5,966 nucleotides of DNA from assembly GCA_946004305.1 (NCBI GenBank), contig CAMFZJ010000078.1:1-5966 (forward strand), given 5' to 3'. Both the position numbers and the translations under genes were made by a program. Of this stretch, positions 1 to 5,470 are shown piece by piece. Below the pieces are notes generated by a model. The model saw only the letters and a program-made list of their open reading frames with translations, was not told where the DNA came from and ran no database searches. Position 1 is the first letter of the stretch, and each line of letters opens with the position of its first letter. Source of the stretch: an uncultured Clostridia bacterium (GTDB taxonomy: Bacteria > Bacillota > Clostridia > Oscillospirales > Acutalibacteraceae).

Positions 1-149
1 TCCTTATTCCTTTTCAAAAAGCAGGGCTTACTAATGAAATCCGTACAACCGCTACTCTTATTTCAGAGGAATATACAAACAACGGTATTCTTGTTGAGGC
101 TATTATTGACGAGCTAATGTATAACAGATTAAAGGAATTTGTGGTGTAA
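1..149 (+). CDS. hflX: GTPase HflX, C-terminal end (5' truncated)
   Basis: This is the last 48 codons of a gene entering from the left edge; the reading frame starts at base 3 and stops at TAA 147-149. The visible residues run from LIPFQKAGL through ISEEYTNNGILVEAIID to a final YNRLKEFVV. This matches the C-terminal tail of Firmicutes HflX proteins, which follow the G domain with a small 'IPY..G.L...I...G.v..EEYT..G..i.A.v....' segment. HflX is a ribosome-associated GTPase that splits stalled or stress-inactivated 70S ribosomes. The GTPase motifs lie outside the window, so the call rests on the tail alone. The gene probably belongs to a different transcript from the genes beyond base 431, because a good promoter lies at 370-398. 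An unrelated protein with a similar tail cannot be fully excluded. Confidence 0.72.
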   Translation, partial: LIPFQKAGLTNEIRTTATLISEEYTNNGILVEAIIDELMYNRLKEFVV

Positions 150-152
150 GTT

Positions 153-365
153 ATGGTGAATAAGCTTACTCATCCCGGAGAAAAGCGACTTGTTCAGTTG
201 TGTAAAAGGGATTGCAGTATATTGCCCTATAATTTTGAAAGCAATCTTGAAGCATTGTTTAAGAATATGTTTACAAACACAGGCAATATTGAAAAAGTAC
301 TGCAAAATATTGTAATGGAAATAAGTAAGTGCTTAGAGAGAAATAATATAATCTTTCAATGCTAA
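153..365 (+). CDS. Small hypothetical protein, 70 residues
   Basis: I do not recognise this protein. It starts at ATG 153, three bases after the stop of the upstream HflX-like gene, and ends at TAA 363-365, five bases before the -35 box of the next promoter. It has no good ribosome binding site: AAAGGA (131-136) is about 16 bases away and only a weak GTGGTG lies close, so translation would depend on coupling to the upstream gene. The sequence is rich in Asn, Lys and Ile and carries four cysteines (Cys17, Cys21, Cys60, Cys70). Its middle and end (about residues 28-63) look mostly helical. There is no signal peptide, no membrane segment and no recognisable motif. The codon choice looks like that of the neighbours and the ORF fits neatly between stop and promoter, which favours a real gene. 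A decayed fragment or a chance ORF remains possible. Confidence 0.42.
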   Translation: MVNKLTHPGEKRLVQLCKRDCSILPYNFESNLEALFKNMFTNTGNIEKVLQNIVMEISKCLERNNIIFQC

Positions 366-369
366 AATG

Positions 370-398
370 TTGATATTTTTGAAGAATAAAGGTATAAT
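370..398 (+). promoter_or_regulatory. Sigma-A type promoter of the prfA operon
   Basis: A -35 box TTGATA (370-375; one mismatch to TTGACA) is followed after exactly 17 bases by a perfect -10 box TATAAT (393-398). Transcription would begin near base 405, giving a 5' leader of about 26 bases, too short for a riboswitch or T-box. The promoter lies in the only sizeable gap upstream of six closely packed genes, so it is the likely main promoter for 431-5339. I see no operator-like inverted repeat around it. Confidence 0.82.
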
Positions 399-417
399 TA
401 AATGATAGATATTTATT

Positions 418-422
418 GGGAG
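418..422 (+). promoter_or_regulatory. Ribosome binding site fixing the DUF951 start
   Basis: GGGAG lies 8 bases before ATG 431. It decides the start: the in-frame TTG at 416 overlaps this site and has no binding site of its own. Confidence 0.75.
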
Positions 423-430
423 TTGGTGCT

Positions 431-607
431 ATGGACTTAAAGGTGGGCGACAGAATAGAAATGAAAAAGCCTCACCCCTGTGGCTGTAAAAATTTTACAC
501 TGCTCCGTGTGGGTATGGATTTTAAAATCCGGTGTGAGAGCTGTGGCAGAGAGGTTATGGTTCCACGAAAAAAGGTAGAAAAAAATATTAAAAAGGTACT
601 GGATTAA
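431..607 (+). CDS. DUF951 family small protein
   Basis: A 58-residue protein matching the DUF951 family, small proteins of Firmicutes with no established function. The family signature is clear: MDLKVGD at the N terminus, KKPHPCG at residues 12-18, then LRVGMDFKI and CESCGREVMVPR at 35-46. The Cys-x-Cys at 17/19 and Cys-x-x-Cys at 35/38, with His15 nearby, could form a zinc-ribbon-like site; that is inference from spacing. The C terminus is lysine-rich (KKVEKNIKKVLD), which suggests possible nucleic-acid contact. It is cytoplasmic, with no signal peptide or membrane segment. ATG 431 is chosen over an in-frame TTG at 416 because GGGAG sits 8 bases before the ATG and the family starts at MDLKVGD. 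It is the first gene after the promoter, one base ahead of prfA, so the two are almost certainly cotranscribed and probably translationally coupled. Confidence 0.9.
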   Translation: MDLKVGDRIEMKKPHPCGCKNFTLLRVGMDFKIRCESCGREVMVPRKKVEKNIKKVLD

Positions 608-608
608 T

Positions 609-1685
609 ATGTTTGAAAAAATAGAAATTTTTGATAAGAGATACAGCGAATTGAATAAGAAAATCTATGAGCCTTCTGTGGCTGCTGATGTTGAAGAATA
701 TCAGAAAATTATGAAGGAAATCCGTGAGCTTGAGCCTGTTGTTCTTAAATACCGTGAGTACAAAACGGCTCAGCAGACTATAGAGGACAGTCTTGAAATT
801 CTCAATGATTCCTCAGCAGACGCAGAATTTAAGGAGCTTGCCCAGACGGAGCTTGATGAAAGCAAAAAGGCTGTGGAAATTCTCTCTGATGAGCTTAAGA
901 TTTTGCTTTTGCCAAAGGACCCTAATGACGATAGAAACGTAATTGTTGAAATCCGTGGCGGTGCAGGCGGTGAGGAATCTGCTCTTTTCTCTGCGGTTTT
1001 ATATCGTATGTACTCTATGTATGCAGAATCGAAGGGCTTTAAAACAGAGATTATCAACGCTAATGAAACAGAGCTTGGCGGGTACAAGGAAATTTCATTT
1101 ATGATTAACGGCGAGGGCGCATACAGTCGCTTTAAATATGAAAGCGGTGTCCACAGGGTTCAGCGTGTGCCTGAAACTGAAAGTCAGGGCAGGATTCACA
1201 CCTCTACAACTACCGTTGCGGTACTTCCTGAGGCTGATGAGGTTGAGCTAACTATTGACCCTAAGGATTTAAAAATTGATACCTTCCGAAGCAGCGGCGC
1301 CGGCGGACAGCATATTAACAAAACCTCCAGCGCTATCCGTATTACTCATTTGCCAACTGGTATGGTTGTGGAATGTCAGGATGAACGCAGTCAGTATAAG
1401 AATAAGGATAAGGCTCTTAAGGTGCTGAAAAGCCGTCTGTTACAGCAAAAACAGGAAGCACAGGATAATGCAATTTCCGCTGAGAGAAAAAGTCAGGTTG
1501 GAAGCGGTGACCGTTCTGAGCGTATCAGAACCTACAACTACCCCCAGGGCAGGCTTACCGACCATAGAATCGGCCTTACACTCTATCGTTTAGAGGATAT
1601 ACTCAACGGAGATTTAGACGAAGTAATTGACGCATTGGTAACAGCGGACAGAGCCGAAAAGCTAAAACAAAGTATGGAAAATTGA
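609..1685 (+). CDS. prfA: Peptide chain release factor 1 (RF1)
   Basis: RF1 recognises UAA and UAG in the ribosomal A site and triggers hydrolysis of peptidyl-tRNA. The 358-residue length is normal for the family. An N-terminal helical domain (about 1-100) leads into the conserved RGGAGGEES (116-124). The RF1 stop-codon selectivity motif PxT appears as Pro-Glu-Thr (188-190) in VQRVPETESQGRIHTS; RF2 would have SPF there. The catalytic GGQ is at 232-234 in SSGAGGQHINKTSSAIR. Further family blocks are DERSQYKNKDKA (258-269) and RSERIRTYNYPQGRLTDHRI (302-321). It begins one base after the DUF951 stop, with AAAAGG (591-596) about 12 bases upstream. The methyltransferase gene prmC, which modifies the GGQ glutamine and is often adjacent, is not in this window. 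The gene ends in TGA, a codon read only by RF2. Annotation as RF1 rather than RF2 is secure from PxT. Confidence 0.98.
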   Translation: MFEKIEIFDKRYSELNKKIYEPSVAADVEEYQKIMKEIRELEPVVLKYREYKTAQQTIEDSLEILNDSSADAEFKELAQTELDESKKAVEILSDELKILLLPKDPNDDRNVIVEIRGGAGGEESALFSAVLYRMYSMYAESKGFKTEIINANETELGGYKEISFMINGEGAYSRFKYESGVHRVQRVPETESQGRIHTSTTTVAVLPEADEVELTIDPKDLKIDTFRSSGAGGQHINKTSSAIRITHLPTGMVVECQDERSQYKNKDKALKVLKSRLLQQKQEAQDNAISAERKSQVGSGDRSERIRTYNYPQGRLTDHRIGLTLYRLEDILNGDLDEVIDALVTADRAEKLKQSMEN

Positions 1686-1689
1686 TTTT

Positions 1690-2724
1690 ATGAATACACT
1701 TTTATTAAAAGATAACGAAAAAGATATTGAGAAAGCCGGAGAAATCTTAGCTAAGGGAGGTTTGGTTGGCATTCCCACAGAAACTGTTTACGGCCTTGCG
1801 GCTAATGCTCTTGACGGCAAAGCAGTTGAAAAGGTTTTTAAGGCAAAAGGTCGCCCTATGGATAACCCTTTGATTGTACATATTCAGGACATAGGGGATA
1901 TCGAAAAATTTAATTTGGTGTCTGAATTTTCCGGCAAAGCGAAAGCTCTTGCTGAGAAGTTCTGGCCGGGTCCTCTTACAATAATTATGCCTAAAGGTAA
2001 AGCTATTCCCGATGAGGTTAGCGCAGGACTTGATACTGTTGCTATAAGGCTTCCCGAACACCAAGTGGCCAGAAAAATAATTAAAGCTGCAAACACACCT
2101 CTTGCCGCTCCATCTGCAAATATTTCAGGCTCGCCCAGTCCTACAAGTGTGAAACACGTTCTAAGTGACCTTGATGGAAGAATTGACGCTGTTTTAGACG
2201 GAGGACATTCAAGGGTAGGACTTGAAAGTACGGTTATTACTGTTGCTACAGAAAAGCCAAGACTTCTTCGTCCCGGCGGAGTAACACTTGAACAGCTTGA
2301 GAGCGTTGTTGGTGAAGTTGATGTTGATGAGGCTGTTTTTAACAAGCTTGGCGAAAATGTGAGAGCATCTTCTCCGGGAATGAAATATAAGCATTACGCT
2401 CCCAGAGCCAGCGTTATTCTCCTTGTAGGAAGTGACAGCGCATACAGAGATTATGTAAACAGTCACGCTGATTATCACGTTGCCGCTTTATGCTATGACA
2501 GCGATATAAGCGGACTTACGGTTACCACCTTTTCTATGGGCAGCAAGGAGGACTACAGTACACAGGCTCACAAGCTGTTTAGTTCACTGAGAAAAATTGA
2601 TAAAGAGGAAAGAATTACCGTGGTTTATGCTCGTTGCCCTGAACCTAGGGGCTTAGGTATGGCTGTTTATAACCGCCTTATCAGGGCGGCAGGATTTGAG
2701 GTGAGAAACCTTGAGGAAGTATAA
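1690..2724 (+). CDS. ywlC: L-threonylcarbamoyladenylate synthase, Sua5/YwlC type
   Basis: This enzyme condenses L-threonine, bicarbonate and ATP into threonylcarbamoyl-AMP, the donor for t6A37 on ANN-decoding tRNAs; the TsaD complex then transfers it. The 344 residues fit the two-domain Sua5 form (B. subtilis YwlC is of similar size), not the short TsaC form. The YrdC catalytic domain covers about 1-210: GIPTETVYGLA (27-37), KAKGRPMDNPLIVHI (51-65) with the substrate-binding K-x-R pattern, FWPGPLT (91-97), APSANISG (140-147), GLESTVI (177-183) and LRPGG (193-197). The linker SPGMKYKHYAP (228-238), which closes over the active site in Sua5 proteins, leads to the C-terminal Sua5 domain (about 240-340). 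The start ATG 1690 is four bases after the prfA stop, with GGA at 1676-1678. The 3' end overlaps coaE by 14 bases. The other t6A genes (tsaD, tsaB, tsaE) are not here. Confidence 0.96.
   Translation: MNTLLLKDNEKDIEKAGEILAKGGLVGIPTETVYGLAANALDGKAVEKVFKAKGRPMDNPLIVHIQDIGDIEKFNLVSEFSGKAKALAEKFWPGPLTIIMPKGKAIPDEVSAGLDTVAIRLPEHQVARKIIKAANTPLAAPSANISGSPSPTSVKHVLSDLDGRIDAVLDGGHSRVGLESTVITVATEKPRLLRPGGVTLEQLESVVGEVDVDEAVFNKLGENVRASSPGMKYKHYAPRASVILLVGSDSAYRDYVNSHADYHVAALCYDSDISGLTVTTFSMGSKEDYSTQAHKLFSSLRKIDKEERITVVYARCPEPRGLGMAVYNRLIRAAGFEVRNLEEV
2698..2703 (+). promoter_or_regulatory. Ribosome binding site deciding the TTG start of coaE
   Basis: GAGGTG lies inside the end of the Sua5 gene, 7 bases before TTG 2711. 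No ATG or GTG start fits the CoaE N terminus, so this site is the main support for a TTG start and for coupling to the upstream gene. Confidence 0.72.
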
Positions 2725-3301
2725 GCTTGTAGGTCTTACAGGTACTACCGGTGCAGGCAAGGGCTTGGTGAGGAGAGTATTTGAAGAAAAGGGCTATGGG
2801 TCTATTGATGCTGATTTACTTGCCAGAGAGATTATGGAAAACAAGGTTGTTTTGAAAAATATAGCCTGCGTCTTTGGTGATGATGTTGTTGAGAATGATT
2901 GTCTAAACAGAAGCCTTTTAGCGCAAAGGGCTTTTAAGGATAAGGAAAGCACAGCTTTGCTAAACAGTATTACTCACCCTTATATAGGGGCTTTGTTTAT
3001 TGCTAAGGTTAAGGCTTTGTCTGAAAAGGGTGCAACAAAAATTGTATTTGACGCACCCCAGCTTTTTGAAAGTAATCTTGATGTTATGTGCGACAGCATA
3101 GTATCTGTAATTGCTAACAGAGATTTACGGATAAATAGAATTATGGCAAGGGATAATATTACTTTGGAAAAGGCTCAAAGACGTGTGAATATTCAGCTTT
3201 CCGATGATTTCTTCAAAGCTAACAGTGATTATATAATAGAGAACAATAGGGATTTAGAAAGCCTTAGAGAACAGGCAAATATAATTATTAATAAGCTATA
3301 G
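2711..3301 (+). CDS. coaE: Dephospho-CoA kinase, with an unusual P-loop
   Basis: CoaE phosphorylates the ribose 3'-hydroxyl of dephospho-CoA with ATP, the last step of coenzyme A synthesis, in the cytoplasm. The 196-residue length is typical. Visible family blocks are LVGLTGTTGAGKG (6-18), SIDADLLARE (31-40), NSITHP (85-90), FDAPQLFES (113-121), a lid region around RDNITLEKAQRR (147-158) and NSDYIIEN (171-178). The P-loop reads G-T-T-G-A-G-K-G: the Ser/Thr that normally follows the lysine and helps bind magnesium is Gly18, and the next residue is Leu. The 'GAGKG' resembles adenylate kinases, but those have Thr next. Everything else looks intact, so I infer a functional enzyme. It starts at TTG 2711 behind GAGGTG (2698-2703), overlaps the Sua5 gene by 14 bases and ends in TAG. 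The lytic transglycosylase gene follows after 10 bases, a pairing known from Clostridia. Confidence 0.93.
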   Translation: MRKYKLVGLTGTTGAGKGLVRRVFEEKGYGSIDADLLAREIMENKVVLKNIACVFGDDVVENDCLNRSLLAQRAFKDKESTALLNSITHPYIGALFIAKVKALSEKGATKIVFDAPQLFESNLDVMCDSIVSVIANRDLRINRIMARDNITLEKAQRRVNIQLSDDFFKANSDYIIENNRDLESLREQANIIINKL

Positions 3302-3306
3302 AGAGG
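3301..3306 (+). promoter_or_regulatory. Ribosome binding site fixing the transglycosylase start
   Basis: GAGAGG begins on the last base of the coaE stop codon and lies 5 bases before ATG 3312. It overlaps the alternative GTG at 3306, which therefore cannot be the start in practice. Confidence 0.75.
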
Positions 3307-3311
3307 TGCTT

Positions 3312-3920
3312 ATGGCACAGCGATATGCTAAAAAGAAAAAACACAGCTTTTTAAAAAACGTAATTATTATGTTTCTTTCGGTTGTTGTAGCTGCCGGAGC
3401 TTTTTATGTTATAACTCAAAATTTAAGCTGCGCTCAGCAAACTATTCAGGAGTCTATTTATCCAATTAAGTACAGGGAATATGTTGACACTTATTCTGAA
3501 AAGTATGACCTGGACAGGGCTTTGGTTTATGGGGTAATCAAGACAGAATCCGATTTTAATCCGGAGGCTGAAAGCCATGTAGGAGCAAAGGGACTTATGC
3601 AGCTTATGCCTGAATCCTTTGAATGGTTACAGGGACTTAGAAAAGAAGAGCTTGACGAAAGTATGATTTTAGATCCCGAAACCAACATTGATTATGGCTG
3701 TTATCTTCTTGATTATTTCAGAGATTACTATGGAGATATTTACACAGCTGTTGCCGCTTACAATGCAGGTTTTAAGGTTGGAGAGTGGCTTAAAGACAGC
3801 AGATACAGTAATGACGGCAAAACACTTATTGATATACCGTACAAGGAAACATCACAGTATGTGAAAAAAGTAAAGAAGTCAGAGAAAATGTATAATAAAC
3901 TTTATTTCAGTTCAAAATGA
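3312..3920 (+). CDS. Membrane-anchored lytic transglycosylase (SLT domain)
   Basis: This enzyme is predicted to cleave the MurNAc-GlcNAc bond of peptidoglycan with 1,6-anhydro product formation, outside the membrane. From ATG 3312 it has 202 residues. A short basic N terminus (MAQRYAKKKKH) precedes one hydrophobic segment (about 14-35), so it is an N-in, C-out anchored protein or carries an uncleaved signal sequence. The Cys40 context (Asn-Leu-Ser-Cys) is not a good lipobox. The SLT domain spans about 55-195: GVIKTESDFNP with presumed catalytic Glu79 in the E-S motif, GAKGLMQLMP (91-100), DPETNIDYGCYLL (121-133) and AVAAYNAG (146-153). The closest type is the catalytic domain of Slt70 and similar small clostridial proteins. 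No LysM or SH3 wall-binding domain is present. It lies 10 bases after coaE and 18 bases before the aminopeptidase gene. Its exact physiological role (growth, spore or secretion-system assembly) cannot be read from the sequence. Confidence 0.93.
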   Translation: MAQRYAKKKKHSFLKNVIIMFLSVVVAAGAFYVITQNLSCAQQTIQESIYPIKYREYVDTYSEKYDLDRALVYGVIKTESDFNPEAESHVGAKGLMQLMPESFEWLQGLRKEELDESMILDPETNIDYGCYLLDYFRDYYGDIYTAVAAYNAGFKVGEWLKDSRYSNDGKTLIDIPYKETSQYVKKVKKSEKMYNKLYFSSK

Positions 3921-3924
3921 TATA

Positions 3925-3930
3925 GGGAGG
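3925..3930 (+). promoter_or_regulatory. Strong ribosome binding site of the M18 aminopeptidase
   Basis: GGGAGG sits 8 bases before ATG 3939, the best Shine-Dalgarno match in the window. It suggests strong initiation on the last gene of the operon, independent of coupling. Confidence 0.75.
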
Positions 3931-3938
3931 TAAAAATT

Positions 3939-5339
3939 ATGGATAATAAATGCAATGCAAAAGAGCTTAAGGAACAGCTTCTTATGAAATCCAAGAAAGG
4001 TATCGCAACTCTTACTGCTGAGGAAATTGCTAAGGCTGATAAGTTCTGTGAGGGATATAAGACTTTTCTTGACAAGTCGCCTGTAGAGCGTGAGGCTGTA
4101 AGCTATTCCCTTGAGCTTGCTAAGGCAAAGGGCTTTGTGGAATTTCAGCAAGACAAGGCGTATAAGGCAGGAGATAAGATATATTATGTAAATCGTGACA
4201 AGGCTATTGCTCTTGCAGTTATCGGTAAGAACGGTGTTAAAAAGGGTGCACGTCTTGCAATCGCACATATTGACTCTCCAAGGGTTGACCTAAAACCAAA
4301 TCCTCTTTATGAGGAAAGCTCACTTGCACTTTTTAAAACTCATTATTACGGCGGTATAAAGAAGTATCAATGGACGGTAATCCCTCTTGCACTTCACGGT
4401 ACTGTTGTAAAGCTTGACGGAACTAAGGTAAATATCTGTATTGGAGTTGATGAAAACGACCCTTGCTTCTGTATTACGGATTTACTTCCTCACCTTGCTC
4501 AGGAACAGGCTCAAAAGAAAATGGGTAAGATTATTGAGGGTGAAAACCTTAATGTTTTGGTTGGTTCCCGTCCTGTTCAGACAGATGATGAGGAAGGGGA
4601 GCTGGTTAAGCTTAATGTTATGAAGCTGTTAAACGAAAAGTACGGCATTGTCGAGGGTGATTTTCTTTCAGCAGAATTGTGCTTTGTGCCGGCATATAAA
4701 ACAAGAGATGTAGGCTTTGACCGCAGTTTAATCGGTGGCTATGGTCACGATGACAAGGTTTGCGCTTATCCTGCCCTTATGGCTGCTCTTGATACAGAGG
4801 TTCCCGAAAACACCTGCATTACTTATCTTTGCGACAAAGAGGAAACAGGCTCTGACGGCAACACAGGTATGCAGAGCGATTTCTTAAGATATTTTATTTA
4901 TGACTTAGCTAAGGCTGACGGTATTGAGGGTTACAGAGCCTTATCCCAAAGCAGATGCCTTTCTGCTGATGTTAATGCGGCCTTTGACCCAACGTACGCA
5001 AGTGCATATGAGCCTAAAAACTCAAGCTATATTAATCAGGGCGTTATTATTACTAAATACACAGGTCACGGCGGTAAGGGAGATACCTCCGATGCATCTG
5101 CCGAGTATATGGGCGAAATTCGTTCAATGCTTGAGAAAAACAATGTAATGTGGCAAACAGGTGAGCTTGGCCGTGTTGATTTAGGCGGCGGCGGAACTAT
5201 CGCAAAATACGTTGCCAATATGAATGTTGAGGTAGTTGACTTAGGAGTGCCTGTGCTTTCAATGCACGCACCATTTGAATTGGTTTCAAAGGTTGACGTT
5301 TACGAGGCTTATCGTGCATTTTATGCTTTTTACAACTAA
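3939..5339 (+). CDS. M18 family zinc aminopeptidase
   Basis: A 466-residue cytoplasmic metallopeptidase of family M18 (aspartyl aminopeptidase / yeast aminopeptidase I group), which removes N-terminal residues from peptides using two metal ions. All expected ligand motifs are visible: AHIDSPRVDLKP with His110 and Asp112, GGYGHDDKVCAYPAL with the bridging Asp271 or Asp272, CDKEETGSDG with catalytic Glu301 and metal ligand Glu302, SADVNAAFDP with Asp344, and LSMHAPFELVS with His443. GHGGKGDTSDAS (376-387) is another family block. The length fits the bacterial 'putative aminopeptidase 1' branch seen in Clostridia. These enzymes form large oligomers in the family; the dimerisation domain would be about residues 115-255. 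There is no signal peptide. It starts at ATG 3939 behind GGGAGG and is the last gene before the terminator at 5386-5413. Substrate preference (Asp/Glu or broader) cannot be told from sequence, so I give no gene symbol. Confidence 0.95.
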   Translation: MDNKCNAKELKEQLLMKSKKGIATLTAEEIAKADKFCEGYKTFLDKSPVEREAVSYSLELAKAKGFVEFQQDKAYKAGDKIYYVNRDKAIALAVIGKNGVKKGARLAIAHIDSPRVDLKPNPLYEESSLALFKTHYYGGIKKYQWTVIPLALHGTVVKLDGTKVNICIGVDENDPCFCITDLLPHLAQEQAQKKMGKIIEGENLNVLVGSRPVQTDDEEGELVKLNVMKLLNEKYGIVEGDFLSAELCFVPAYKTRDVGFDRSLIGGYGHDDKVCAYPALMAALDTEVPENTCITYLCDKEETGSDGNTGMQSDFLRYFIYDLAKADGIEGYRALSQSRCLSADVNAAFDPTYASAYEPKNSSYINQGVIITKYTGHGGKGDTSDASAEYMGEIRSMLEKNNVMWQTGELGRVDLGGGGTIAKYVANMNVEVVDLGVPVLSMHAPFELVSKVDVYEAYRAFYAFYN

Positions 5340-5385
5340 TACCGATACCTAATTATCTAAGGTTTTAGTATAGACAACAATAATT

Positions 5386-5413
5386 AAAGCGGTTCAATTT
5401 TGAACCGCTTTTT
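5386..5413 (+). terminator. Rho-independent terminator of the prfA operon
   Basis: An 11-bp perfect stem (5386-5396 with 5401-5411: AAAGCGGTTCA / TGAACCGCTTT) with a 4-base loop is followed by a T run (5409-5413). It lies 46 bases after the aminopeptidase stop. On the opposite strand the tail is only TTTAATTA, so it works mainly for + strand transcripts. Confidence 0.9.
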
Positions 5414-5431
5414 ATATGGTGTTTTTATATT

Positions 5432-5460
5432 AAAAATACTCCCACGTTTCTGTGGGAGTA
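5432..5460 (-). terminator. Rho-independent terminator of the corrinoid adenosyltransferase gene
   Basis: A 9-bp perfect stem (5437-5445 with 5452-5460: TACTCCCAC / GTGGGAGTA) with a 6-base loop. Read on the - strand, it is followed by TTTTT (complement of 5432-5436), and it begins about 10 bases after the stop of the - strand gene. On the + strand it has no T tail, so it is directional. Confidence 0.87.
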
Positions 5461-5470
5461 AAAGAGAAAA

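Noticed and set aside
416..430. TTG at 416 as an earlier DUF951 start
   Set aside because: It overlaps the GGGAG ribosome binding site, and the family begins at MDLKVGD, i.e. ATG 431.
399..430. Riboswitch or leader regulation ahead of the DUF951 gene
   Set aside because: The predicted leader is about 26 bases and has no stem structure; too short for any known riboswitch class.
770..1087. 105-codon ORF on the - strand inside prfA
   Set aside because: Lies entirely opposite the strongly conserved RF1 coding sequence; Ser-rich shadow with no family features.
1747..2478. Three - strand ORFs opposite the Sua5 gene (1747-2064, 1884-2345, 2209-2478)
   Set aside because: They overlap each other and the well-conserved Sua5 gene, have no ribosome binding sites or motifs, and are shadows.
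3306..3311. GTG at 3306 as the transglycosylase start
   Set aside because: It overlaps the GAGAGG ribosome binding site; ATG 3312 has the right spacing.
3423..3434. Possible lipoprotein cleavage site at Cys40 of the transglycosylase
   Set aside because: The residues before Cys are Asn-Leu-Ser; a lipobox needs Leu or similar at -3, so a plain membrane anchor is more likely.
3912..4268. 118-codon - strand ORF over the start of the M18 gene
   Set aside because: Leu/Ser/Cys-rich antisense shadow covering a strong ribosome binding site and a conserved + strand gene.
4441..5148. Two short + strand ORFs inside the M18 gene (4441-4623, 4924-5148)
   Set aside because: Out-of-frame shadows of a clearly coding metallopeptidase gene, without binding sites.
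5341..5370. Weak inverted repeat around ACCT...AGGT after the M18 stop
   Set aside because: Only about 4 base pairs with an AT-rich loop and no T tail; far weaker than the terminator just downstream.
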